DNA of 22,035 nucleotides from a virus, in the IMG/VR virus record IMGVR_UViG_3300030406_000977, positions 1 through 22,035 of that record, one strand, 5' to 3'. The position numbers and the translations under genes are program-made. The notes under the pieces are model-generated. The model was not told the origin of the DNA. It searched no databases and saw only the letters and a list, made by a program, of their open reading frames with translations. Positions 1-6,871 of this stretch are shown here, piece by piece (position 1 is the stretch's first letter; every line of letters starts with the position of its first letter).

Positions 1-198
1 CCTGTTAAATATCTTGTATCCCAAGCCTTCTATTCTAATAACTGTTATTTTAGGAATTACAGCTATCCCAGGGTCTGTTTTTTGCTTTTTCATGCTATCC
101 CCCCCCTCCCCCAATCCGAGCCTCAACCTCTTCAAGAGGACCCCTCTAAAAATACGCCCTAATTTTTCTTACCCCTCACAACGCGCTATACTGGTTTT
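1..198. other. Region upstream of terminase with no secure gene
   Basis: I see no convincing gene here. Two + strand frames stay open from the window edge. One ends at 162. The other ends at 208, inside the terminase start, and would encode a hydrophobic stretch followed by a proline-rich tail. Neither has a good start codon with a ribosome binding site in the window, so either could be the tail of an upstream small membrane protein or chance. The stretch contains an unusual C-tract at 99-112 (eight C, one T, five C), and CCTCT (127-131), AGAGG (135-139) and CCTCT (143-147), which can form two mutually exclusive 5-bp hairpins. There is no T-run after them, so I do not call a terminator. Confidence 0.5.
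187..192 (+). promoter_or_regulatory. Possible -10 box just upstream of terminase gene
   Basis: TATACT matches the bacterial -10 consensus at five of six bases and ends six bases before the terminase ATG. The hexamer 17 bases upstream (TTTTCT) is a poor -35 element. If it is functional, transcription would start at or next to the start codon, giving a leaderless or nearly leaderless message. That would fit the absence of any Shine-Dalgarno sequence upstream of that ATG. It is a weak call in AT-rich DNA. Confidence 0.2.
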
Positions 199-1728
199 AT
201 GCGTATAGAAGATTTACCTAAAGACTTAAAAAATGAGCTTAAAGCTATACTGGAAGATCCAGAAAAGTTTATAAAGCTGTTGCATATACCGGATAAAGCA
301 AGCAGTAAGCGTGTACGGTTTGACCCTAATTTAGAGCAGCTACGGTTGTTAAAAAAGCTAATAGGTCGTAAACGTGTAATTGTATTAAAGCCACGTCAGA
401 TTGGTGTTTCTACATTGATCAGGGCTTATGCTTTGTGGCAGGTTTATAAGACTGCTGATCCGTTAAAGTTTGGTGTTATTAGCTTTCATGATCGCTCTGC
501 TAAGCATCTAAGACGCATGGATAATACTCTATTAAACTCGATGCCTAAGTTGTTGCATCGTGAGTTAGCGTTAAATAATACAACGACATTAGAGTTTGCG
601 GATACACAGGCTTCTTTGTGTTCATATACAGCGGGATCTAAGGGTGGTACACGATCGTTTACTTTGACAGCAGCGCATTTGTCTGAGTTTGCTTTTTATG
701 ATGATCCAGAGGAGTTGTTAGCGCAGGTTACAGCTACTGTTGGTAACGGTCAGATTATTATAGAGTCTACGTCTAATAAGGCTGGTGATGCCTTTCATCG
801 CTTAGTGCAGGGCTGTCCTGAAAATGGATGGGAGCTTGTGACCTTTTGGTGGTGGGAGCATGAAAAGTATAGGATGCCAGCACCTAAGAAGTTTAGACAG
901 ACAGACCAAGAGAAAGCTTTAGTAGAGCGTTATGGTTTAGATAATGAGCAGTTGTATTGGAGGAGACAACAGATAGCAACACTGGGTATAGAGAAGTTTA
1001 GAAGGGAATACCCGGCATGTATGGATGATGCTTTTTTCTTTGCTTCATCGACGTATTTTAATCCTGATGATTTGCTCAAGATAGAAGCTATTCCTTTTAC
1101 CGATACTGAGCGCATTTATGAGGAGCCATTAGAGCATGATCGTTATGCTATTGGTGTTGATGTTGCTGCTGGTGTAGGATCTGATTACTCAGCCATTACC
1201 GTAGTATCAATGTCTACAAATCAACCAGTGTATCATTATCGCAGCAATACAATTAGTCCTACTGACTTTAGTGATGTGGTATTAAGAGTGGCACAAAATT
1301 ACAATGACGCTAAAGTATTGTGTGAGTCTAATAACCATGGACACGTTGTATTGTATCGATTGCGCCATCTTGGATATAAAAACTTGTGGCTATCTCACAA
1401 AGGTATGGATTGGGTTACATCTGTTAAATCTAAACTTGATGCATTTGAAACATTACGAGAATATGTTAACGCAGGTATGATTACTTGTTTAGATATGCAG
1501 GTATTAGCTGAACTAAGAGCGTTAGTTGTGTTGCGCGTAACACCAGAGGCACCAAGAGGTATGCACGATGATATGGCAATGTCAATGGCTTTAGCCTATA
1601 GATGCCTTCGGGATATACCCAGAAGATTGTTAACTAATGCAAGACGGAATCATATGGATATGCTAATCTCTGAACAACGGGCTAATAAACTGAGAGATAT
1701 GCCTATTCCCTGGAAGGTTAACCGATGA
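199..1728 (+). CDS. terL: Terminase large subunit (DNA packaging ATPase-nuclease)
   Basis: This is the two-domain packaging motor that docks on the portal, pumps DNA into the procapsid and cuts the concatemer. The N-terminal ATPase shows a deviant Walker A at residues 64-72 (KPRQIGVST), with no lysine in the classical GK[ST] position. It also has a Walker B-like hydrophobic strand ending in HLSE (Glu163) and a coupling-type motif IIIESTSN at 187-193. The C-terminal RNase H-like nuclease shows the expected acidic residues: Asp321 in GVDVAAG with Asp329, Glu376 in LCESNNHG, and Asp457-Asp458 in MHDDMAMS. A length of 509 residues is normal for the family. The ATG at 199 has no recognisable Shine-Dalgarno. 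The stop overlaps the portal ATG by four bases (ATGA), a common packaging-gene coupling. No small terminase gene is recognised in the window. Confidence 0.93.
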   Translation: MRIEDLPKDLKNELKAILEDPEKFIKLLHIPDKASSKRVRFDPNLEQLRLLKKLIGRKRVIVLKPRQIGVSTLIRAYALWQVYKTADPLKFGVISFHDRSAKHLRRMDNTLLNSMPKLLHRELALNNTTTLEFADTQASLCSYTAGSKGGTRSFTLTAAHLSEFAFYDDPEELLAQVTATVGNGQIIIESTSNKAGDAFHRLVQGCPENGWELVTFWWWEHEKYRMPAPKKFRQTDQEKALVERYGLDNEQLYWRRQQIATLGIEKFRREYPACMDDAFFFASSTYFNPDDLLKIEAIPFTDTERIYEEPLEHDRYAIGVDVAAGVGSDYSAITVVSMSTNQPVYHYRSNTISPTDFSDVVLRVAQNYNDAKVLCESNNHGHVVLYRLRHLGYKNLWLSHKGMDWVTSVKSKLDAFETLREYVNAGMITCLDMQVLAELRALVVLRVTPEAPRGMHDDMAMSMALAYRCLRDIPRRLLTNARRNHMDMLISEQRANKLRDMPIPWKVNR

Positions 1729-3413
1729 TAACGCCAAAAGTTGTAGAACTCTATTATGAAGATCACAAAAAGTATTGGGATGATTTGCGATCTGAACTAA
1801 GACAAATGCGAGCTGCCTACATGTGTAGATATTGGGATAAGTCGCATACACCTGATCAAATACTTATAGAGACCAGTAGAGCATATGAATTTATTGAAGG
1901 CTATGTTGCTTCCTTGTTTGCTCGCTCACCTGCTGTTGTTGTTAAGGGCGACATTAGAGGCGATGGCGATCCAGAGAAGGTACAGGCCATTGTCAACGAA
2001 TTTTTAGGACATATAAGAAATCAATTAGAGGATGCCACCAGATTAGGATTAATAAATCCTTGTTCATTTTTAAAACTGGTGCCAAATGATCACCCTGATC
2101 CATACAAGCGTGTGTCGGTATCTGCGGTTGCTCCTTGGGATGTATTGGTTGATACTGATGCGCAGTCTTGGAGCAGCCAAAGATTTGTAGGCCATCGTTA
2201 TTATTTAACTGAAAAAGAAGCTAAGAGTCGTTACGGCAATAAGCAGTTTAGCCCACACCCATTAGTTAGATACTTAGATCAAGACGCTGAAACAGTAAAC
2301 CTTGGCTACAACGAAGAAAAACCACCAGAAGATCCTAACTTTCAATACGTTGAGATTGTAGAGTTTTATGATATAGAGCATGACCGCTTTCTTGTTTGGA
2401 GTCCAGACTATAAGAATGGCGAAAAGTTTGTAGCTGATGGCATTATGCTACCAGAAGGACCAGACGGTGAGATTAAAGAAAAAAAATATGACCAAATACC
2501 CTTCAAGGATAGCGCGGGCTATCCCCTTGTTCCTATTGTACCTCTCTATTACAGCCGCCAACCGGATGTCCCAATGCGAGGATATTCCAGTTTAAGAAGA
2601 GTATACGATCAGGTTCAAGAACATAATATTATTAGGTCATATCAAGCATCAATGGTAAGACGCGCTGCGCGGCAATGGATTGTAGAGTCTGGCGTTTTTG
2701 ATGCTGAGTGCATGGCTAAGCTTTCGCAAGGTGTTGATGGCGAGTTTATAGAAGTTGAACTATCCCCTGGACAACAGTTGTCAGGTTCAATTATATCAGT
2801 ACCGCACACACCAGTACCCAATGAACTGCAAGCTTACGTCCAACAAGTACAGACAGATTTTGAACGCGGATCTGTACTCGCACCATTTACAAGAGGCGAA
2901 TCAACCAGAGCCACAGCCACAGAAATAACTGCATTAGCTGCATATTCTTCTTCGGAAGTAGGTAGACTGGCCAGAGAACGTGACGCTGCTATAGAGATGA
3001 CTGCTAACATTTATTGTTCAATGCTTAAATTGTATCTTAAAGATGAAGGCGACATGATGGTATTAAACGGAATGCCTACTATAGTTGGATTTAAAGATTT
3101 AGATGGTGACTTTACCTTTTATGCACAAGATTCTGGTGCAACTCCTGTCTCAGAAGCTATTAAAAAACAAGAGTTTATGGCTGCATTGCCTACATTAATT
3201 AATATGGGTGTGCCTCAAGACAAGGTATTAGAAGAATTGGTGCGCTACCTTGACTTGCCACACTCCTTTTTAGACCATCTTGCATCAGCACCACAATCTC
3301 CAGATCCCGCAGCAACTACAACAGCAGAAGCGGGTGTTCAACAATCTTCTGGTCTTGCCCCTGGACAACAACCCAGCCCAGAAGATATAGCCATGTTCTT
3401 ACCAAATGCTTAA
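1725..3413 (+). CDS. Portal protein
   Basis: Probable dodecameric portal, the ring at one capsid vertex through which terminase loads DNA. The call rests on position directly after the large terminase (four-base ATGA overlap), on size (562 residues) and on overall character. It has a helical N-terminal region rich in charged and aromatic residues, a mixed alpha/beta middle, a long helical stretch after about residue 350 that fits a portal stem/wing region, and a flexible Pro/Gln/Ala-rich C-terminus after about residue 520. GGAAGG at 1712-1717, seven bases before the ATG, can serve as ribosome binding site. Its stop overlaps the next gene by eight bases. I cannot assign it to a specific portal family by eye. 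The alternative of another large head protein is unlikely given the context. Confidence 0.85.
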   Translation: MITPKVVELYYEDHKKYWDDLRSELRQMRAAYMCRYWDKSHTPDQILIETSRAYEFIEGYVASLFARSPAVVVKGDIRGDGDPEKVQAIVNEFLGHIRNQLEDATRLGLINPCSFLKLVPNDHPDPYKRVSVSAVAPWDVLVDTDAQSWSSQRFVGHRYYLTEKEAKSRYGNKQFSPHPLVRYLDQDAETVNLGYNEEKPPEDPNFQYVEIVEFYDIEHDRFLVWSPDYKNGEKFVADGIMLPEGPDGEIKEKKYDQIPFKDSAGYPLVPIVPLYYSRQPDVPMRGYSSLRRVYDQVQEHNIIRSYQASMVRRAARQWIVESGVFDAECMAKLSQGVDGEFIEVELSPGQQLSGSIISVPHTPVPNELQAYVQQVQTDFERGSVLAPFTRGESTRATATEITALAAYSSSEVGRLARERDAAIEMTANIYCSMLKLYLKDEGDMMVLNGMPTIVGFKDLDGDFTFYAQDSGATPVSEAIKKQEFMAALPTLINMGVPQDKVLEELVRYLDLPHSFLDHLASAPQSPDPAATTTAEAGVQQSSGLAPGQQPSPEDIAMFLPNA

Positions 3414-3987
3414 TCCACGCCCAAAACTGTTAGATAAATTAGAAGAAATGGGGTTTGCTGTCTTTGAAAATGGAGACTACAACCTAAATATTATAGGTGT
3501 ACGAAAATACCTGGGAACCGCCAACAAGTTTGATGATACATTAGTGGTTATCTACAAAAAATGGGGGTTATGGCAAGAAAAACGCTACGCTATTACCACC
3601 GATCCAGGGATTTATTGGCTGCATTTTCCTATGCGGGTAGAAGGCACGGCTATATTAGTGCATAACAAGCAATATAGAGGCGCATGGAAACTGGCAAAAC
3701 ACAGAGGAGTTTACACTGCTCTATGTCAACGCAAGCCAGTGCAGGTATTTAGGGACAATGACAAGGATTCTATTCATGACATGGAACCTGACAACATACA
3801 TGAAGGACTATATGGGATTAATATCCACAAAGCTGGTAAACATTCTAATGAAGTAAATAAATGGAGCGCAGGTTGTCAAGTATTTGCTATTACAGAAGAC
3901 TTTAATGAGTTTATAGACTTGTGTAAAATGCAAGAGAAAATGTTAAAAGCCGAAACCTTTACATACACACTGTTATTAGAAGAATAG
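3406..3987 (+). CDS. L,D-transpeptidase (YkuD)-like putative cell-wall protein
   Basis: A 193-residue protein with no signal peptide or membrane segment. Near the C-terminus it shows GINIHKAG (137-144) followed by KWSAGCQVF (152-160). This His141 plus Ser154-x-Gly156-Cys157 arrangement resembles the catalytic HxxG...SxGC[IV][RQ] signature of YkuD-fold L,D-transpeptidases, where the Cys attacks peptidoglycan stem peptides. The preceding segment is beta-rich, as the fold requires. I infer a peptidoglycan-acting enzyme, either an endolysin or a virion-carried wall-processing protein. The usual YkuD spacing and substrate loops cannot be confirmed by eye. It starts inside the end of the portal gene (eight-base overlap) without its own Shine-Dalgarno, so translation is probably coupled. 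A peptidoglycan enzyme between portal and scaffold is an unusual place for lysis and hints at a head- or entry-associated role. Confidence 0.5.
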   Translation: MLNPRPKLLDKLEEMGFAVFENGDYNLNIIGVRKYLGTANKFDDTLVVIYKKWGLWQEKRYAITTDPGIYWLHFPMRVEGTAILVHNKQYRGAWKLAKHRGVYTALCQRKPVQVFRDNDKDSIHDMEPDNIHEGLYGINIHKAGKHSNEVNKWSAGCQVFAITEDFNEFIDLCKMQEKMLKAETFTYTLLLEE

Positions 3988-3988
3988 T

Positions 3989-4387
3989 ATGCCTATATAC
4001 GATTATAAATGCCATAAATGCAACATAACAGAAGAGCATTATATGTCTTTTGATGCAGAAGATGTAGTTCATTGCGAGCAATGTAACGGTGTTATGAAGA
4101 GATGCGTCACATTATGGGCTAATACCCCAAGTAGGTGGGGCGATTCTCATGGTTATTTTGATCGTGGTCTTGGTACATATGTAAAGTCTAACGTGCATCG
4201 TGATAAAATTATGAAAGAGCGCAACATTAGACCTGTATCTCAACAAGAAATTGACGAAGCGCAACACGAATCATACACTACTCACAAACAACATGAAAAA
4301 GATGTGGTTAAGTTTCAATCGGAACTGGCTAAACACAATGATACAACCAAAGCAATCGACAATACGTTTGCGACTCAGGAGATATAA
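3989..4387 (+). CDS. FmdB-type zinc-ribbon protein
   Basis: A 132-residue protein that opens with a compact zinc ribbon: MPIYDYKC with Cys8-x2-Cys11 and, after 17 residues, Cys29-x2-Cys32. This matches the FmdB/CxxC_CxxC_SSSS family of putative regulatory zinc ribbons, which often begin with MP-x-Y-x-Y-x-C. Behind it is an aromatic segment around residues 43-62 (WANTPSRWGDSHGYFDRGLG) and a charged helical tail ending near residue 132. The role in phages is not established. Nucleic-acid or protein binding during head assembly or packaging is inference from position. It starts one base after the preceding stop, with the weak purine-rich AGAAGAA upstream, and its TAATG stop-start junction couples it to the next gene. 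Confidence 0.7.
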   Translation: MPIYDYKCHKCNITEEHYMSFDAEDVVHCEQCNGVMKRCVTLWANTPSRWGDSHGYFDRGLGTYVKSNVHRDKIMKERNIRPVSQQEIDEAQHESYTTHKQHEKDVVKFQSELAKHNDTTKAIDNTFATQEI

Positions 4388-4875
4388 TGTCTATACCCCA
4401 AGATATTCAAGCCGACATTGATGATGTTGCAACAAAAAAAGAAATGATGGTAACTGATGCTATGATGGATATGGTGCCAAGAGGGCAATTTGGCGCAGAA
4501 GCACTGAACCGTTTAGTTGATGAAGTTAATAAACTTTTACCAAAAATGGATATGCCTTTATATCCTACATTTAGCGAAGACATAACCGTATTTCCGCCTG
4601 AATTTGTAGATGTTTTGATGGGAATCGCAGACGTAGCAAGCCAAGCTGGAATAGAAGCACCGTTTGATTTGTCTGCTGTAGAGTCAGATCGTGATCTTGC
4701 TATGCTTGCTGGACAAGTGGCGCAACTTGCAGAGGATCAAACATTGCTTGATTTTATTGCAGGTGCTAATCAAGAAGAAGCAGAAGAAGAGCCTGTTGCT
4801 GAAGTAGATACTATGGAAGAAACGCCAGAAGGCCCTGTTGAAACTGATGAAGAGTTATTTTTAAGGAGAATGTGA
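4387..4875 (+). CDS. Acidic head-module protein of unknown function
   Basis: I do not recognise this 162-residue protein. It starts at the ATG of a TAATG junction, with a good ribosome binding site (AGGAG at 4377-4381, five-base spacing). The N-terminal two thirds look helical, with many Met, Asp and hydrophobic residues. From about residue 130 the protein is a highly acidic, Glu-rich, probably disordered tail (repeated EEAEEE-type runs). It lies between the zinc-ribbon gene and the scaffold gene and contains the scaffold gene's Shine-Dalgarno within its last codons. An assembly chaperone, a scaffold cofactor or a minor head protein would fit the acidity and position, but nothing in the sequence decides between them. 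Confidence 0.65.
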   Translation: MSIPQDIQADIDDVATKKEMMVTDAMMDMVPRGQFGAEALNRLVDEVNKLLPKMDMPLYPTFSEDITVFPPEFVDVLMGIADVASQAGIEAPFDLSAVESDRDLAMLAGQVAQLAEDQTLLDFIAGANQEEAEEEPVAEVDTMEETPEGPVETDEELFLRRM

Positions 4876-5723
4876 TGGTAGAAGAAACAGCCCCTGTGAC
4901 GGCGGGTGATACAAACGAGGCCCCAACAACTTCAGAAGACGTGGTGGCAACGGCTCCAGAAGCTGTTGGTGAGCCTCAACCCACACCTGATACCCCAGAA
5001 AATCGTATTGAAGCGATACTGCAAAAGCATGAGGCTAAACAAAATGGTGAAGTGGTTGAAGAAGAAAGTCTGCGCGATGGCGAGTCATGGGATTCTATTT
5101 ATAAAAATCAACCAGACGAAGTTAAAAGGGCTATGCAGTCGTTGCGTAAAAACTATACACAGAAGACTCAAGAGCTTAGTAAACAACGCAAGGAAGCTAA
5201 AGAACAATATGAAAAAGCGTTGGCTCTTCAAAAAAATCTATACGAGTCTGATGCTTATAAAAACTTACAGTCTCTTGCTGATGAAGCAGGTGAAGAGTTT
5301 GATCCGTTTGATGAAGGATCTTTTAAAAAGTACGTCGAAAAAGCAGTAGCTAAAAGATTACAGTCTGTTCTTGAACCAATGTATCAAGAGCAACAAAAGG
5401 CACAAGCCAGACAAAAGTTAAATAACTTTATGGATGAACATCAAGAGTTAAAGACTGACGATAAGTTTAAAGCTGAAGTTAAGACAGTATTGGTTGCAAA
5501 TGAAAACCTTACATTAGAACAAGCATATTGGATTGTTAAGGGCAAAGCTGCAAAAGAACAGAACAATGCGCTTACAATGAAAGAAGAAAATAGAAGACGT
5601 GCTGCAAGAGCTGCTGGATTAAAAATTGCCAATGGTAAGCGTGCTGGTATTACTGCACCACCGAACGCAAAAGAAATGAAAGCAGTAGAATTGTATGAAT
5701 ACTTGCTATCTCAAAGAAAATAA
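4875..5723 (+). CDS. Capsid scaffolding protein
   Basis: Probable internal scaffold that templates procapsid assembly and is then removed. The first ~50 residues are acidic and Pro/Thr/Ala-rich (disordered). Residues ~85-125 and ~150-190 are long charged helices, rich in Lys, Glu and Gln and likely coiled coil, followed by a basic C-terminal region (RRRAARAAGLK near 240-250) of the type scaffolds use to bind coat protein. It lies immediately before the major capsid gene, the standard place. I chose ATG 4875 (282 residues) over the in-frame GTG at 4872. AAGGAG at 4863-4868 sits six bases from the ATG but only three from the GTG, and the ATG forms a TGATG junction with the preceding stop. No protease motif is visible. 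Confidence 0.75.
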   Translation: MVEETAPVTAGDTNEAPTTSEDVVATAPEAVGEPQPTPDTPENRIEAILQKHEAKQNGEVVEEESLRDGESWDSIYKNQPDEVKRAMQSLRKNYTQKTQELSKQRKEAKEQYEKALALQKNLYESDAYKNLQSLADEAGEEFDPFDEGSFKKYVEKAVAKRLQSVLEPMYQEQQKAQARQKLNNFMDEHQELKTDDKFKAEVKTVLVANENLTLEQAYWIVKGKAAKEQNNALTMKEENRRRAARAAGLKIANGKRAGITAPPNAKEMKAVELYEYLLSQRK

Positions 5724-5741
5724 GGTACTACTTATTTGACA

Positions 5742-5828
5742 GAGGCCCCAGTTTGGATACGCCTAAGTCAGGCCCCGCTTAGCGGATACGCCCCAAGAGA
5801 CTAAACATTAAACAAACTGGAGACTAAA
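5742..5828 (+). promoter_or_regulatory. Structured 5' leader of the major capsid gene (candidate cis-regulatory RNA)
   Basis: The 105-base gap before the capsid gene is clearly richer in G and C than its surroundings and is organised. CCAGTTTG (5748-5755) is an exact reverse complement of CAAACTGG (5813-5820). The resulting 8-bp stem would close a 57-base internal region and bury the first two G of the capsid Shine-Dalgarno (GGAGA, 5819-5823, five bases before ATG 5829). Inside it, CTAAG (5763-5767) can pair with CTTAG (5778-5782). GCG (5782-5784) with CGC (5789-5791) can form a second small hairpin that competes for G5782. I infer an mRNA leader that tunes or times capsid translation or protects the message. 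I cannot assign it to a named RNA family. Confidence 0.5.
5743..5792 (+). repeat. Imperfect tandem repeat in the capsid-gene leader
   Basis: Two copies of a module made of AGGCCCC, a short spacer, then GGATACGCC lie at 5743-5763 and 5770-5792. The flanking blocks are identical, while the spacers differ: AGTTT (5 bases) in the first and GCTTAGC (7 bases) in the second. This is far from the base composition of the genome around it and lies in non-coding DNA, so a protein- or RNA-binding role is more likely than chance. Confidence 0.75.
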
Positions 5829-6869
5829 ATGGCGTTGTCATTTGACGTACTCGCGAGTACCTTACGCATTCTGCGCGATAGGGAAGTGGATAATACATTC
5901 CGTACGATTCCCCTCTTGGATGCAGTTAAAGCTAAGGGAAACATCGAGAAAACAAACGGTGGTTCTAAAGTCAATCACCCGGTCATTCTGGCCGAACATT
6001 CATCTATTACACAATTATCAACTGGTTATGAAAGCGTTAACCTTGCTGTTAAAGATCCGCTGCGAACTGCCGAGTTTGACTGGTGTGACTTTGTTGCGCC
6101 TGTTGTTGTTACAGAAAAAGAACAACTTACAAACAAAGGCGACCGAGCAGTAATCCGTATTGCTGAAGCACGATTAAAGTCCGTTATGGGTATGCTTCAA
6201 CGTGAGTTTTGCAAACAAATAGTTAAAGGTAACTCGAGTGTTCTAACTGAACTTAACACCTTGAATGGTTCTGGTTCAAAAGATGGAACAGTCGTTGTAC
6301 CAGCAAAATCTACAGGATTTTTGAACTTTGAACCTTTTGGAGATCAACTTGGTAGTGTTGGTGGAATCAATAAAGCTGATTTTAAAGAATCATGGCAAAA
6401 TCAAATAGCTGATGTAGCTGGTAATTTTACCAATAATGGTTTGTTAAAAATGAGCAATTTAATGATTAAAACGCAAACATATGCACCAGAAGGCGAAGTT
6501 GATATTATTCTTTCTTCTCCATCGTCATATGAGCAGTATCGAAATCAACTTCAAGATAAAGAAAGATATGCAAGCATGGAACAAATGCGAGGATTATCTG
6601 GCAAGCTTGGTTTGCTATATAACGGTGCAATGATGTACATTGAGCCTAATCTTGGGTTTAAAGATGCTACTGATACACATGATATTTCTATGTATTTCTT
6701 GAACTCTAAACTGTTCAATCTATATTTCGATCAAGACGCATTCTTTGAAATGGGCGAAATGAAAGCTATTTCTGGGTATGCTGCTATGTCATCTAACATT
6801 ATGACTCGTACACAGTTGGCTATTAGCCACCTTGCTGGTCATGGTGTACTTATTAATGCGGAGCAATAA
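5829..6869 (+). CDS. Major capsid protein (HK97-fold expected)
   Basis: Main shell protein, 346 residues. The call rests on its place directly after the scaffold and before a small beta-rich decoration-type protein, on a size normal for a major capsid protein without a large insertion, and on its mixed alpha/beta composition. A charged N-terminal arm with RILRDREVDNTF is followed by a loop region. A long helix-prone segment (residues ~105-135) resembles the spine helix of coat proteins. The C-terminal part is beta-rich and ends in SHLAGHGVLINAEQ. There is no N-terminal prohead protease cleavage signal that I can recognise. The ATG has GGAGA five bases upstream, within the structured leader. 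Strong expression is expected and would fit having its own leader and a downstream terminator after the next gene. Confidence 0.87.
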   Translation: MALSFDVLASTLRILRDREVDNTFRTIPLLDAVKAKGNIEKTNGGSKVNHPVILAEHSSITQLSTGYESVNLAVKDPLRTAEFDWCDFVAPVVVTEKEQLTNKGDRAVIRIAEARLKSVMGMLQREFCKQIVKGNSSVLTELNTLNGSGSKDGTVVVPAKSTGFLNFEPFGDQLGSVGGINKADFKESWQNQIADVAGNFTNNGLLKMSNLMIKTQTYAPEGEVDIILSSPSSYEQYRNQLQDKERYASMEQMRGLSGKLGLLYNGAMMYIEPNLGFKDATDTHDISMYFLNSKLFNLYFDQDAFFEMGEMKAISGYAAMSSNIMTRTQLAISHLAGHGVLINAEQ

Positions 6870-6871
6870 TC

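Noticed and set aside
78-147. Rz1-like lipoprotein signature (FFAFSC followed by prolines) in the third + frame
   Set aside because: The frame has a stop at 51-53 and no usable start codon between it and the Cys; the prolines come from the C-tract.
14-208. A 64-residue + strand reading frame with a TTG start, hydrophobic segment and proline-rich tail, overlapping the terminase start
   Set aside because: No ribosome binding site, a weak start codon, a homopolymer C-tract inside it, and the frame is open to the window edge. It could be the end of an upstream gene but cannot be supported as a gene here.
185-253. Ten-base direct repeat GCTATACTGG at 185-194 and 244-253
   Set aside because: The second copy is inside the terminase coding sequence, and a single 10-base match with no further structure is likely chance.
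199-1728. Inactive terminase because the classical Walker A lysine is missing in KPRQIGVST
   Set aside because: Deviant Walker A sequences of the (R/K)xRQxGxST type are normal in large terminases, and the Walker B and nuclease acidic residues are all present.
4906-5349. Alternative 147-residue frame inside the scaffold gene
   Set aside because: It lies entirely within the scaffold gene in another frame, lacks a ribosome binding site and has a low-complexity Lys/Leu composition typical of an out-of-frame shadow.
5736-5764. Promoter before the capsid gene based on TTGACA at 5736-5741
   Set aside because: The hexamer is a perfect -35 match, but no -10-like sequence lies 16-18 bases downstream (TACGCC, ACGCCT or CGCCTA). 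It could be a site for a phage-specific system, but a sigma-70 promoter is not supported.
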